From a virus, in the IMG/VR virus record IMGVR_UViG_3300013093_000124, positions 1-36,459 of that record: a DNA stretch of 36,459 nt. One strand, given 5' to 3'. The translations under genes were made by a program, and so were the position numbers. Within the stretch, counting starts at the first letter, position 1. Every line of letters begins with the position of its first letter. Shown in pieces: positions 1-9,400 of the stretch. The notes under the pieces were generated by a model. The model saw only the letters and a program-made list of their open reading frames with translations. It was not told the DNA's origin and searched no databases.

Positions 1-351
1 ATCGTTAACAATTTGAATGTTCGGGAGGTGACGAGCCCATTCAACTGATTGGATATCACGTTTATCGCGATAATACAAATCATGATTGCCAGGAATGAAG
101 AAAACACGTTCAAAATTATCATTCAAATGTTCCAGTGCTCGTAGGCTGTAGTTGAGTGTGACGATGTTGATGCTGGCACGATTGTTGTGCCAATCACCAA
201 GAAACATGGCTGTCTCACAGCCCTCGGACTTGGCTTTGGCTGTGGCCCATTTAACAAAGTTCAGGCAGTCTTCGTTGTGCTGTTGACTGTTTGATTTGAG
301 TCCAAAATGTATATCGGTGAATATTGCTGCTTTTTTGAATAGGTTAGACAT
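1..351 (-). CDS. 47: gp47-type recombination endonuclease subunit (SbcD/Mre11-like), partial
   Basis: This is the N-terminal 117 residues of a calcineurin-like metallophosphoesterase; the rest lies beyond the left edge. I translated it from the reverse strand. The metal-binding motifs of the family appear in order: FTDIHFG near residues 11-17 (D-x-H), FLGDWHNN near 50-57 (GD-x-H/N), and FIPGNHDLYYR near 85-95 (GNHD). In T4, gp47 pairs with the gp46 ATPase to resect DNA ends for recombination-dependent replication; that role is inferred here from the family. The ATG at 351-349 overlaps the last bases of the preceding gene by 8 nt, which suggests translational coupling. The order gp55, small gene, gp47 resembles T4-like cyanophages as I remember them, so gp46 would be expected just beyond the left edge. 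A host-type SbcD is less likely given the neighbours. Confidence 0.85.
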   Translation of the reverse strand, partial: MSNLFKKAAIFTDIHFGLKSNSQQHNEDCLNFVKWATAKAKSEGCETAMFLGDWHNNRASINIVTLNYSLRALEHLNDNFERVFFIPGNHDLYYRDKRDIQSVEWARHLPNIQIVND

Positions 352-790
352 TAATCAATAATTCTTTTAAATCTTTTGTGTTTGTGGGAAACACATCTAG
401 ATTATAGCACTTCAAGTCCAGCGAATGCAAGTCCCTAAGCTGCATTTGAACAACTGCCTCGTTGACTATATTCAATGGTGCCCAAGCATAGTCAATACCA
501 TTTACAGTAGAATTGACTATGCTTTGAACAATTTTGTCTGTGTCTTTGTGTTTTTGGATTGCTAGCCACTGCTCGTAAATTTCTGAAAAATTGTCCGAGT
601 CTAGATATTTCCTCCAGTTGTCAATACTTAGCAAATGGGCACCTATGTATTTGTGACTACTGCCAGTATCTTTGAATGGAAGTGTGTCTGTTGCCCCGGA
701 GAAATATTTCAAACACCATTCTACAAATGTTCCATACGAACCAGCGTTGAACAAGATTGGAATGGTGTTTTGATGAGATCTAGTCGTCAT
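344..790 (-). CDS. Conserved phage protein of unknown function
   Basis: This is a 148-residue protein with no function I can assign. The N-terminal part (IPILFNAGSYGTFVEWCL, then GSSHKYIG and a DNWRKYL segment) resembles a small family I recall from aquatic T4-like phages. Family members I remember look longer, so this copy may be shortened. No membrane segment or signal peptide is visible. The reading frame is open to a TTG at 802, but I prefer the ATG at 790: it is a standard start codon and gives the family-like N-terminus soon after. Either choice overlaps the end of the gp55 gene, by 11 nt with the ATG. The stop overlaps the gp47 start by 8 nt, so the three genes form a tight operon behind the promoter at 1683-1711. 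A link to recombination or late transcription is suggested only by position. Confidence 0.7.
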   Translation of the reverse strand: MTTRSHQNTIPILFNAGSYGTFVEWCLKYFSGATDTLPFKDTGSSHKYIGAHLLSIDNWRKYLDSDNFSEIYEQWLAIQKHKDTDKIVQSIVNSTVNGIDYAWAPLNIVNEAVVQMQLRDLHSLDLKCYNLDVFPTNTKDLKELLINV

Positions 791-1658
791 GCCCACCGTC
801 AACGCTGATATAACCGCCGCCCATGCCCTGCCGTGTGTAACTGGGATTTAACCCATTCATTTCCAAAATGTCATCACGCAAGTTTTGGTTGCGTTTTTCA
901 ATGTTGAGCACACGAGTAAAACTATTGGTAACTGCTGCTGTGTAATAGGCAAACGGGTTTTGGCTCTTACTCTCATCAAATCGTAAACCAATGTAGGTCA
1001 ACTGTAGCAGGGCTTGACTACGCATTTCATCATTATAGGTGTAGCCACGCCAGTTGCTACGTGTAGCATAGCGCTCGCATAGCTTCATATACATGTTGGC
1101 CAAAGTTCTTGTGATGTTGCCGTGATCCTTGCTGAACTCGCCAGTTTCCAAATCACCACGCCAATGGCTTCGGCCAACCAGTACTGGATTGCCCTCCTCA
1201 TCCAATTTGTAGTGATGAAATGGCGGAAAGTTCACCTTGACATATTTGTTGTGTTCAGTGTCGGCCTCGTCAAATTCCACAATCAAGGGGTCAGCCTCGT
1301 CTTCAATTTCCAAAGCGGCCATACGTGCCTTGCGTGTTTTGGCATCATCAAGTGGCACATGGTCCCAACTCATGACTCTAAACACCACATCTGTATTTCG
1401 TACATCTTTGAGTTTGATTTCAAACTCGTCCAGTTTACGTTTGGTTCCGTCTGCGGTAGCTGCCTCGTGCGCCAACTTGGCCAAGCGTTCGGCACGTAGA
1501 CGCCGACCCTCCAGTGTGTTCTTTTTGTTCAACTTGCTGATGTCGGGCAAAATAATATCGTAATCAGCATATTTGGGGTGTGTGTAACTACAGTAAGTAG
1601 TCTTGCTCTTGTGGATCTCTTTTAAGATATCCTTGTTGTTGAGGTAATTGTGCTTAAT
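780..1658 (-). CDS. 55: gp55-type late-transcription sigma factor, probable AUU start
   Basis: This is a sigma-like subunit that redirects host RNA polymerase to T4-type late promoters. The C-terminal third (about residues 200-260) has NWRGYTYNDEM, then LRFDESKSQNPFAYYTAAVTNSF and RVLNIEKRNQ, matching the T4 gp55 region FSGYTQSWKQEM...[21 protein letters not shown]. The N-terminus (KHNYLNNKDILKEI) matches T4 KYNYVNNKELLQAI. That segment lies upstream of the first ATG, GTG or TTG in frame (TTG at 1550). The frame is open back to a stop at 1716-1718 and holds none of those codons. I therefore place the start at the ATT at 1658-1656, seven bases after an AGGAG. The result is 292 residues against 185 in T4; the extra roughly 155 residues sit between the two conserved parts, as I recall for cyanophage forms. 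A one-base error in the AAAA run after an upstream ATG is the main alternative. The gene lies behind a sigma70-type promoter. Confidence 0.85.
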   Translation of the reverse strand: MKHNYLNNKDILKEIHKSKTTYCSYTHPKYADYDIILPDISKLNKKNTLEGRRLRAERLAKLAHEAATADGTKRKLDEFEIKLKDVRNTDVVFRVMSWDHVPLDDAKTRKARMAALEIEDEADPLIVEFDEADTEHNKYVKVNFPPFHHYKLDEEGNPVLVGRSHWRGDLETGEFSKDHGNITRTLANMYMKLCERYATRSNWRGYTYNDEMRSQALLQLTYIGLRFDESKSQNPFAYYTAAVTNSFTRVLNIEKRNQNLRDDILEMNGLNPSYTRQGMGGGYISVDGGHDD

Positions 1659-1670
1659 TTTGCATCTCCT
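1656..1670 (-). promoter_or_regulatory. Shine-Dalgarno plus AUU initiation site of gp55
   Basis: On the minus strand AGGAG (1670-1666) is followed by a 7-nt spacer and an in-frame ATT (1658-1656). The spacing is in the normal range for initiation. An ATG touches the AGGAG directly but is out of frame and reaches TAA after two further codons. AUU starts are known for infC (IF3) and are discriminated against by IF3. Use of this one is inferred from the conserved gp55 N-terminus that follows it. Confidence 0.6.
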
Positions 1671-1682
1671 ATCACTTGAACA

Positions 1683-1711
1683 ATAATAACAAAGTTTGCA
1701 ACTGTTGTCAA
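1683..1711 (-). promoter_or_regulatory. Sigma70-type promoter for the gp55 operon
   Basis: On the minus strand a perfect TTGACA (1711-1706) is followed by a 17-bp spacer and TATTAT (1688-1683, 5 of 6 to TATAAT). The predicted start near 1675 leaves a leader of about 17 nt before the ATT. This is a host-polymerase promoter, so gp55 would be made before late transcription begins. Confidence 0.75.
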
Positions 1712-1730
1712 CCTTTTATTATATTAGCAC

Positions 1731-1748
1731 TTTATTATAAGTAATAAA
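1731..1748. repeat. Inverted repeat overlapping the late promoter
   Basis: TTTATTA (1731-1737), a 4-nt loop and TAATAAA (1742-1748) form a perfect 7-bp inverted repeat. Its right arm overlaps the late box at 1743-1750. TTTATTAT also occurs 16 bp upstream at 1715-1722. In such AT-rich DNA this may be chance. No U-tract follows, so it is not a standard terminator. Confidence 0.35.
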
Positions 1749-1750
1749 TA
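1743..1750 (+). promoter_or_regulatory. T4-type late promoter before the tail genes
   Basis: AATAAATA matches 7 of 8 bases of the T4 late box TATAAATA. It ends 21 nt before the ATG at 1772 and is followed by C and then ACGGAT. The box at 10157 has the same 21-nt spacing and the same ACGGAT, which supports both. Confidence 0.6.
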
Positions 1751-1771
1751 CTACAAACGGATACATTACTT

Positions 1772-2653
1772 ATGGCACTTTTACCATCAGCTGGTGCAAA
1801 CGATCCAACCGCTACCCGTGGCCTAGCAGGTCAAACCACAGGTGGTCCGCTGGATCAAGCACTGAACCTACTGGACCCTGGGCAAATTCGATTAAAAGTC
1901 GCAGGCCTATTCACAGGCGGCCTAAGCTCTTTGCTAAACAAAGCATCTCCTGCGGCCGTGGGAGTAAATGTAACAAATCCCACAGGCAATGCCAATAACC
2001 CATTGGGTGGCGATTGGAGAGTAAGAATCAGTCTCCCTGATGCCAGCAGCATATTTTACAAAGATCCCAATAACAAATTATTGAGTATGCTCAAACCCAC
2101 TGGTGGTGTGATATTTCCGTATACCCCAACTGTCACAGTAACGCACAATGCACGTTATCAAGAACAAGCACTGACACACAGCAACTACAAAAACTACTTT
2201 TACGAGGGTAGTGACGTCAGCGCCATCACCATAACAGGTGAATTCACTGTGCAAAATTCCGCCGACGGACTGTATCTATTGGCAGCAATCTATTTCTTTC
2301 GTAGTTGTACCAAAATGTTTTTTGGTAAAGATGACTTGGCAGGCAACCCCCCACCTATTGTTTACCTTGACGGTTACGGCGATTTTTATTTCCCACATGT
2401 CAGTTGTGTGGTCACTAGTTTTAGTCACACCATGCCGCAAGAGTGTGACTATCTTGAAATACACTACAGTGAAAGCACTGGCAACAATGCCATCAACAGC
2501 AAGACAAGTCAAAAAACAGTTAGACTTCCCACAACCAGCACCATAACATTAACAGTACAACCAGTGTACAGTCGTGCCAATGTTCACAACAACATGACGC
2601 TGGGTGAGTTCAGCAAAGGTAGATTGATTGGTGGAAAAGGAGGATTTCTATAA
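1772..2653 (+). CDS. Tail-tube-like baseplate protein (gp48/gp54 tube-cap candidate)
   Basis: This 293-residue virion protein most likely caps or initiates the tail tube on the baseplate. The core from about residue 80 (WRVRISLPDASSIF, then GGVIFPYTPTVTVTHNARY) reads like tail-tube-fold proteins. It continues with NYFYEGSDVSAITITGEF and YFFRSCTKMFFG. The first 75 residues are flexible and rich in Gly, Ala and Asn. The end is glycine-rich (KGRLIGGKGGFL); its DNA carries a strong AAGGAGG at 2637-2643 that serves the next gene. The gene is first in the rightward block, behind a late box, and directly precedes gp53, where gp48/gp54-type genes would be expected. The assignment to gp48 or gp54 rests on fold-like pattern and position, not on an identified signature. 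Confidence 0.6.
   Translation: MALLPSAGANDPTATRGLAGQTTGGPLDQALNLLDPGQIRLKVAGLFTGGLSSLLNKASPAAVGVNVTNPTGNANNPLGGDWRVRISLPDASSIFYKDPNNKLLSMLKPTGGVIFPYTPTVTVTHNARYQEQALTHSNYKNYFYEGSDVSAITITGEFTVQNSADGLYLLAAIYFFRSCTKMFFGKDDLAGNPPPIVYLDGYGDFYFPHVSCVVTSFSHTMPQECDYLEIHYSESTGNNAINSKTSQKTVRLPTTSTITLTVQPVYSRANVHNNMTLGEFSKGRLIGGKGGFL
2637..2643 (+). promoter_or_regulatory. Strong Shine-Dalgarno for gp53
   Basis: AAGGAGG lies 9 nt before the ATG at 2653, inside the end of the preceding gene. The two genes share one base (TAATG), so they are translationally coupled. Confidence 0.7.
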
Positions 2654-2952
2654 TGGCTTATTCATCATCAAGTCCCTATTACAATACAAATTTGTTTGGC
2701 AGTAAATTTTTAGATCTATTGGTATATCGTCCCATTGAAACACAGTCCGATGATGTCAGCTACACCATAGACAAAATTTATGAATATCGACCTGATCTAT
2801 TGGCTTTTGACTTGTATGGCGATAGTGGGCTGTGGTGGGTTTTTCGTGCCCGTAATCCCAACACCATTGATGATCCCATCTTTGATTTTCAAGCAGGTGC
2901 CACCATTATGATACCTAAGAAAACAACTCTAGTAGATAACTTGGGAATCTAA
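2653..2952 (+). CDS. 53: gp53-type baseplate wedge subunit
   Basis: This is a 99-residue baseplate wedge protein. The family pattern is clear: YEYRPDLLAFDLYGDSGLWWVFRA (residues 44-67), then DPIFDFQAGATIMIPKK near the end. The last part has the look of a LysM-like fold, which the T4 baseplate structure shows in gp53. T4 gp53 is about 196 residues, so this is a short form holding mainly the conserved module. In T4, gp53 helps join neighbouring wedges around the hub. The gene overlaps the previous stop by one base and ends in tandem stops (TAA TAA) immediately before the next ATG. Confidence 0.85.
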   Translation: MAYSSSSPYYNTNLFGSKFLDLLVYRPIETQSDDVSYTIDKIYEYRPDLLAFDLYGDSGLWWVFRARNPNTIDDPIFDFQAGATIMIPKKTTLVDNLGI

Positions 2953-2955
2953 TAA

Positions 2956-5900
2956 ATGGCAGCATCAGTTGAAGAAGCTAAAAAAGTAGTTCAGATATAC
3001 GAAGGTGTAGTTGCCTCGGCCCAAAAAGATTTGACTGCACAACAGAATGTGCAAACTGTTTTTCAAAACAAAGCAAATACATTAAAAGACAAAGCCGCAG
3101 GGCTGCCCGATGGATCACCAGAGCAACAAGCTGCATTAGAAAGCGCGGCCAACTATCAGACTCAAGCAGATAATCAAAAATCACGCATTACAGCAGCCCA
3201 AAGCAATCTAGATTCGGCACAGGCTAATTTGGGCGCTGCCAATCAAGATTTAGTAGACACACAGCAACGAGAGAATCAAGCATCAAGCCAAACTGCTGGC
3301 GACTCTGTGGCAAATTCAAACTCTAATGTTCCTGCTGCTACACAAAACACAGGAACACAAAGTAGTGCCCAAGTAACTGAACAACCCACTGGCTCAACCT
3401 CTAGTTCAACCACTAATACATCAGCTGCTGGAACCCCTGCAAGTGGCGCATCAACATCTGGATCTGCTAGTGGCAGTGGCACCGCACCTGCCCCTGCTAC
3501 TGCACCAACGGTAACGCAGAATCAATCTAACAAAGTTACAGACGCTGAATCAAAAAATTTAACCAACAGTAACCCAAGCAACTCTCAACCTGATGCGGTT
3601 GTAGTGGGTGGTTCGCTTTGGCCAGCATATTCCGGGGCCGGCGGCGGCCGAGGTTCCACAGCAGCGTATGCAAAGTACGATGTTGCCGCAGCGGTAAAAG
3701 CAGCTGATTTGCCCAGTGTTAAAAAAACTACACAAGTTGGCGGTCCGGCCAGTAAACAAACAGTAGCAAAAACCAATCCGTTGTCCTCTTATGCCAGCTA
3801 TACCTATGCCATCAGCTTGCATGTAATGACCAAAGATGACTACAATAAAATGGTCAAGTCTCCTGTCAATTTTCGTCCCACTAAGACTTTGATCAGTTCG
3901 GCAAACAGATACAACGGCTCGACTCGTGATGCGGCGTTCAAAGATGATTTTTACTTTGATGGATTATCAATAAACACCGTGATTGGATTAAATGCCAACA
4001 CACGCAGCACAAATGCCATTGCCATGAAGTTTACCATTATTGAACCCTATGGCATGACACTGCTTGATAGAATACTTGACATCAACAACAAAGAGTTAAA
4101 CAGTAAAAACTATTTGGACATGCCGTATCTACTGGAGTTGAACTTCTTTGGCGCAGATGATGCTGGCAAAATGACCCAACTCAAAAATCAAACCAAATGG
4201 TTTCCGATCAAGATAATTGGCTTTAAAATTCGAGCATCAGTCAAGGGTGCCGAATATCAAATTGATGCAGTGCCGTTCAATCATCAGGCCAACTTTGAAA
4301 CTATTCAAGCACTCAAGACAAGATTTGAAATCAGCGCTGGAACAGTCAAAGAGTATTTCTCAAGCCAACCTGCTGACTCAAAAGTAACAAATAATTCAGT
4401 GAATGCTGCAATAAAACAGTACAAAGCCAACGAAGATGCTGTACGCAAACAAAACAGCAACCCAGCACCTGAGGCAGCTAAACCCACATTCAATACCACG
4501 GCCGGCGGCGCCGCCACTGGAAATCCAAATGCCACAAAAAAATACAATGGTGCAAGAACTCCTGACAGTGCCAAATCGGCCGACGCTGCGGTCAAACCAG
4601 TTCCACCAGTGACATCATCAAGTTTTACAGCAGCATACAATACTTGGAACATAGTAGAAAAAAGTAATGGTAACCTTGGATTCGCTGACGAGATACAGTT
4701 CATAATAGACCCCGAAATAGAATCCAGTACCATTGTTGACAGAAAGACCAATAGTGTACGTCGCAGTGCGCCGGTCAGTGCAGCCGACTCTTCAAAATCT
4801 AAGAATGCAAATTCTGACGTGGTTAATCTAAAATCAATTGTGCATTCATTGGATCCTGGGACAACAGTGAATGATGTGATCAATTTGGTCATGCAACAGA
4901 GTAAATGGTTTATTGATCAAACCATTGATCCTGCCACCAAGGCTAAAGAAACAAACACTCAAGCCACAACCACCACAGCAAATAAAACCAAACCAACAGT
5001 GTTATGGAAAACCATTCCAAGTATTGAGTTAAAAGATTACGACGAATTTCAAAATAGCTGGGGCAAGATCATTACGTTTCATATCAAAAAATATGCTGCC
5101 TACAACAATCGTGATCCACGTGCGCCCAAGAGCGCACCGCCAGCAGCAGTGAAGAATTACGAGTATTTCTACACAGGCCACAATACAGATATTATTGATT
5201 TTGATATTGATTTTAACGCCTTGTACTATACAGCAATCAACGTTGACCGCGGCAAAACCTCCACAGTTAACGGACCAAGTCAAACCAATGACGAGGGTAA
5301 ACTAAAAGAAAAGTTAGATCATGCAGTGACTAAAGGCATTGATCCTCAAGCATATCGTGTGGTAAGTGGTACGCAACAAACTGCCGCTGGCGGCGCAATT
5401 GATACCAGCGCCAAACAAAACGCTGCCAGTGTGGTGCAGAGTTTCTATACCAGTGCTGGCGGTGACATGATTAGCTTGAAATTAAAAATAGTTGGTGATC
5501 CAGAATTTATTAAGCAAGATGACTTGTTCTACAACCCCGGCGCACTGGGCAATAATGCCAGTGACCAGTACGTTGCTGGCAGTGGCAGTTTGGCCATGGA
5601 CAATGGCGAAATTTATTGTAACCTCACTTTTAAAACTCCCACTGATTTTGATGACTCAACAGGAAAGTACCTAACCACTGGCAAATATAGAGTCAGCGAA
5701 TTCAGCGGATACTACAAAGTAATAACTGTCACAAGTGAATTTAAATCGGGCAAGTTTATACAAACGCTTGATCTAGTTAGGTATCCAAATCAAGAACCTA
5801 AAAATTCTCAAAACAAACAAACAACTTCAACTGTTGACCCCAACAGAGAAAAAGCAAAACCTGTGGCCAACTCGGCCACAACTTCTACTAGAATCTCAAA

Positions 5901-6474
5901 CAATGATGTGGCCAAACCAGTGGATGTGGTGCCAGCAGTGGGCACAAATCTGTTTGCTGGGCAAGTACCAAAAGCAGCCGATGAGCCAGCAAAAAAAGCT
6001 CCCGAGCCAGCGCCTGAAACTCCAACTGCTAATCAAGTAAACGAGGCACGTAAAGTTGGTATTGCTGCTGGAGCACCAGCGCTGCAAACCACTGCCGATG
6101 TAGTAAGTAGTGGAGAGACCAAATCAATTGACCAAGCAACCAGTGCAGATGCCAATACCACACCAGTTCAATCAACTAATGTTCCGGCAGTTACTGCCGC
6201 AGCCAATGCCGAAGAAGCTAAAACTCAAATTACAGCATTGGCCAATACCAATACTGATTTGCAAGCTCAAAACGAAAAACTGCGACAACAAAACGCTATC
6301 CTACAACGACAGGGCAATCTTGATCAAGTATTTGCCAATCAAGATATCATTGCAAAGAATAATGCAACGCAAGCAGCCAACGGTAGCAAAGCCGAGGCGC
6401 TTGCGACCAAATACAAACTTGAGCTTTCTACGATAACTAGCGATCTTGACGGCACAGTAATCAAATTAGGATAA
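2956..6474 (+). CDS. Large baseplate hub-type structural protein
   Basis: This 1172-residue protein sits between gp53 and gp5 and is probably a hub component (gp27-type role); the role is inferred from position and pattern. Residues 1-100 are a predicted coiled coil rich in Gln, Ala and Lys. Residues 105-200 are low-complexity Ser/Thr/Gly/Ala. A structured block at about 278-467 contains IIEPYGMTLLDRI, YLLELNFFG and KGAEYQIDAVPFNH. A second spans about 556-960 and includes NSWGKIITFHIKKY, NTDIIDFDIDFNALYYTAI and LKIVGDPEFIKQDDLFYNP. Residues 960-1080 are an Ala/Pro/Thr linker, and 1083-1135 are another coiled coil (LQAQNEKLRQQNAILQRQ). The alternation of folded blocks and long disordered linkers is unusual for a hub protein. 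T4 gp27 is only about 390 residues, so identity with gp27 is not established. Confidence 0.6.
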   Translation: MAASVEEAKKVVQIYEGVVASAQKDLTAQQNVQTVFQNKANTLKDKAAGLPDGSPEQQAALESAANYQTQADNQKSRITAAQSNLDSAQANLGAANQDLVDTQQRENQASSQTAGDSVANSNSNVPAATQNTGTQSSAQVTEQPTGSTSSSTTNTSAAGTPASGASTSGSASGSGTAPAPATAPTVTQNQSNKVTDAESKNLTNSNPSNSQPDAVVVGGSLWPAYSGAGGGRGSTAAYAKYDVAAAVKAADLPSVKKTTQVGGPASKQTVAKTNPLSSYASYTYAISLHVMTKDDYNKMVKSPVNFRPTKTLISSANRYNGSTRDAAFKDDFYFDGLSINTVIGLNANTRSTNAIAMKFTIIEPYGMTLLDRILDINNKELNSKNYLDMPYLLELNFFGADDAGKMTQLKNQTKWFPIKIIGFKIRASVKGAEYQIDAVPFNHQANFETIQALKTRFEISAGTVKEYFSSQPADSKVTNNSVNAAIKQYKANEDAVRKQNSNPAPEAAKPTFNTTAGGAATGNPNATKKYNGARTPDSAKSADAAVKPVPPVTSSSFTAAYNTWNIVEKSNGNLGFADEIQFIIDPEIESSTIVDRKTNSVRRSAPVSAADSSKSKNANSDVVNLKSIVHSLDPGTTVNDVINLVMQQSKWFIDQTIDPATKAKETNTQATTTTANKTKPTVLWKTIPSIELKDYDEFQNSWGKIITFHIKKYAAYNNRDPRAPKSAPPAAVKNYEYFYTGHNTDIIDFDIDFNALYYTAINVDRGKTSTVNGPSQTNDEGKLKEKLDHAVTKGIDPQAYRVVSGTQQTAAGGAIDTSAKQNAASVVQSFYTSAGGDMISLKLKIVGDPEFIKQDDLFYNPGALGNNASDQYVAGSGSLAMDNGEIYCNLTFKTPTDFDDSTGKYLTTGKYRVSEFSGYYKVITVTSEFKSGKFIQTLDLVRYPNQEPKNSQNKQTTSTVDPNREKAKPVANSATTSTRISNNDVAKPVDVVPAVGTNLFAGQVPKAADEPAKKAPEPAPETPTANQVNEARKVGIAAGAPALQTTADVVSSGETKSIDQATSADANTTPVQSTNVPAVTAAANAEEAKTQITALANTNTDLQAQNEKLRQQNAILQRQGNLDQVFANQDIIAKNNATQAANGSKAEALATKYKLELSTITSDLDGTVIKLG

Positions 6475-6477
6475 GAC

Positions 6478-9400
6478 ATGGCACAGAATAAAATAGTTGG
6501 TTCAAAGGTATCAAAAAACTACAACCGGGATGCAATCCCTGGTGTCAAGTTTGATACTGCAACACAACTTGGTATTGTTAAGGACAATCTAAGCCCTGCT
6601 CGCGACGGACGCCTACGTGTGTGGATTCCAGATTTTGGTGGTGACGAACATAATCCCAGATTTTGGCGTACAGTAAACTATGCAAGTCCTTATTATGGCA
6701 GTACTTTTCAACCAACATCAAGTCTAAACAATACCTTTACTGGTACAACACACACCTATGGCATGTGGGCAGTTCCGCCAGATATTGGAAATTACGTGCT
6801 GTGTACGTTCGTTAACGGTGACCCTGAGCGTGGCTTTTGGTTTGCCTGTGTGCCGGCCACACTCAGCAATTGGATGGTGCCCAGCATTGCCGCTGACAAC
6901 AAGATAGATCGCAATTCGCTCAGCGACGGCATCAAAAGCCGTGTGCTACCAGAATCTAGTGTACCGCCACAGTATCTACCAGCCGCCGAGTTTAATGAAA
7001 ATATTGATGGCACAGTAAATGGCACCTTTTATAACAATGCCAAGCCCATACACGAATTCCAAGCCAACATACTGTTCCAGCAGGGACTGGATCGTGACAA
7101 GACTCGCGGGGCAATCAGCAGTACCAGTCAGCGCGAAACACCCAGTCATGTGTTTGGCATCTCAACCCCGGGACGGGCATTGACCAAAGATCCAGCAGAT
7201 GATCCTGAATACGAATCAAAAGTAAACAGCGGCACAATCACCGAAGATCAATTTAGTGTACCTACACGCAAAGGTGGACACACGTTTGTAATGGACGATG
7301 GCGATGCCAGCGGTGTAGATCAGCTTATACGTTTGCGTACTGCTGGCGGCCACCAACTGTTAATGAATGATGATCAAGACATCATTTATGTTGGTAACAA
7401 AAACGGTACCAGCTGGGTAGAAATTAGCGAAACAGGCATTAACATTTACACCGCTGGTGGATTCAATATCCGAGCCGAAGATACCATCAACATGCACAGC
7501 GACAAGGACATAAATTTCCAAGCACTAGGCAGCATCAACATGGATGGTTCAACTAGTGTCAACATCAGCAGCGCACAAATAAATTTTGGTGGTAGCGAAA
7601 GCCTATTGATGTACGGTGCTAAAACCAACATTGGTGCTGGGCAAATTACATTAAGTGCAGATGGTAAACTGAATGTCAGCAGCGGTGGTGCAATGACACT
7701 GAGCGGTGGTACCATTGACATCAATGGCGGATCGGGCGGAAACAGTATTAGCTGCCCAACATTGGCCAAAAACAAACTTGCTGATACTACGTTTGATGAC
7801 AAGAAAACAAAATTATGGTATAGTGTACCGGCTAGCGTTGACAGTATAGCAACCATACTGCCAAGTCATGAGCCTTGGCCAAGAGCAGGAACTCCTGCAC
7901 CATTGACAAAACAAGCAGCCAGCAGTGATTGTGCTCCTGCCACTGGGGGTGCAGTGTCAAGTTACACATTGCCACCACCAAATGGCAACAAACTGGACAA
8001 CGGTAAAGTCAACGGACAGTCTGCACCTTGGACCACAGACACAGCGTTTATTGACAAAGTTAAAACTGTGGCTGCAGCCATCAATGCCAACTACGTTGAT
8101 GTTCTTGCTTGTATGCACTTAGAGACCGGTGGCACATTTGATCCTGCAATCACCAATAGTTTGGGCTACACCGGACTCATACAATTTGGCGAAGCATCGG
8201 GTGCAAGACTTGTGGGCACAACCACTGCTGCGCTACGTGCAATGGACCGCGTGACACAATGTGACTACGTGCAAAAATACTTTATTGCAAACAGATTAAC
8301 AACCAAAGCACCAACACCAAGATTGGTGGATTTGTATCTAACCATATTATGGCCAGCAGCAGTTGGGAAACCTGGCGATTATGTTATCTTCCCTGCAGGG
8401 TCTGCACAGTACAAAGCAAACCCAGCATTTGATCCTGGACATACAGTAGGATATATTACTGTAGATATGGTGGCCGCAACCGCAGCACAACATCTAACAT
8501 CAATTCAACAGGCATTGGCCAACGCTGGAGCAAGCAGCCAAGGGGTCGTGACCAGCGGCACCGGTGCAACAGTCACTGATGGACAAGGTAACCCAGTTAA
8601 AACATCAACATTGAGTAATACTCCAGCAGCAACTGGTAATGTTGGTATAACTAAGAGCGCCGGAGAGGCAGTGGTTGCCCCTAGCTGTCCCGCAGAATAC
8701 TTGGCTAAAACCACAACATTCAGTCCAGGCTCGGGCATTGGTAGTGATTCACCTAAATTTGCACAGACACAGGTCAAAGCAATGATGGCTGAATTGGGTT
8801 ACTTTGAAAGCCAGTTCAACTATAGCCAAGTCTCGTCAGATGGTACACGCATAGGCAAATATCAAGTTGACGCATCTTACTTGGCCGATGCTGGCTATAT
8901 CAAACCTGACGCAATCAAACAGTACGGCACAGCAACACTAAGCAAGCCAGCCAGCTGGACTGGCAAAGATGGCATTCAAAGTCAAGCAGACTTCTTTACA
9001 AATCAAGTTGTGCAAGACACCATACAGGACACTGAATTCACCAATAACTATACGGCACTAACAGCCAATGGTGGAATCACTTCAACTGACGATGTATGCA
9101 CTGCGGCTGGTATGTTGTTTGTTGCACATCAATTCCGTAGCACAGACAAAGCAAAACAATGGCGTGATAAAGGCGATATACAAGACGCACTAGGCAGAGA
9201 AGGTTCAGTATACTACAATCATGGTCGCTATGCAATTGACATTCTAGCAGCAGGTGGTGCGGTGCAGTCAGTGGCACAAACAGCTGGCCTAAGCGGAACA
9301 AACACCACTGGTATCAATCCTGATGATGTGTTTGTGTTTAGTGGAACTACTGGTAGTCGCAGCAATTTTGATCAATTAAATGGCACTTTTAAGGATGCTG

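Noticed and set aside
788-802. TTG start at 802 for the small gene after gp55
   Set aside because: The ATG at 790 keeps the conserved-looking part intact and is the stronger codon; the TTG remains possible.
1659-1715. Cysteine-rich peptide in frame upstream of gp55 (C-K-L-C-Y-Y-C pattern)
   Set aside because: It has no start codon, reaches a stop at once, and lies over the -35 and -10 boxes of the promoter, so it is almost certainly untranslated.
1712-1745. Rho-independent terminator between the divergent genes
   Set aside because: The stem is only A and T and no U-tract follows in either direction.
4305-4892. 195-codon minus-strand frame opposite the hub-like gene
   Set aside because: It is hydrophobic by composition but is the shadow of an Ala/Thr/Asn-rich coding stretch; no start signal or homology pattern.
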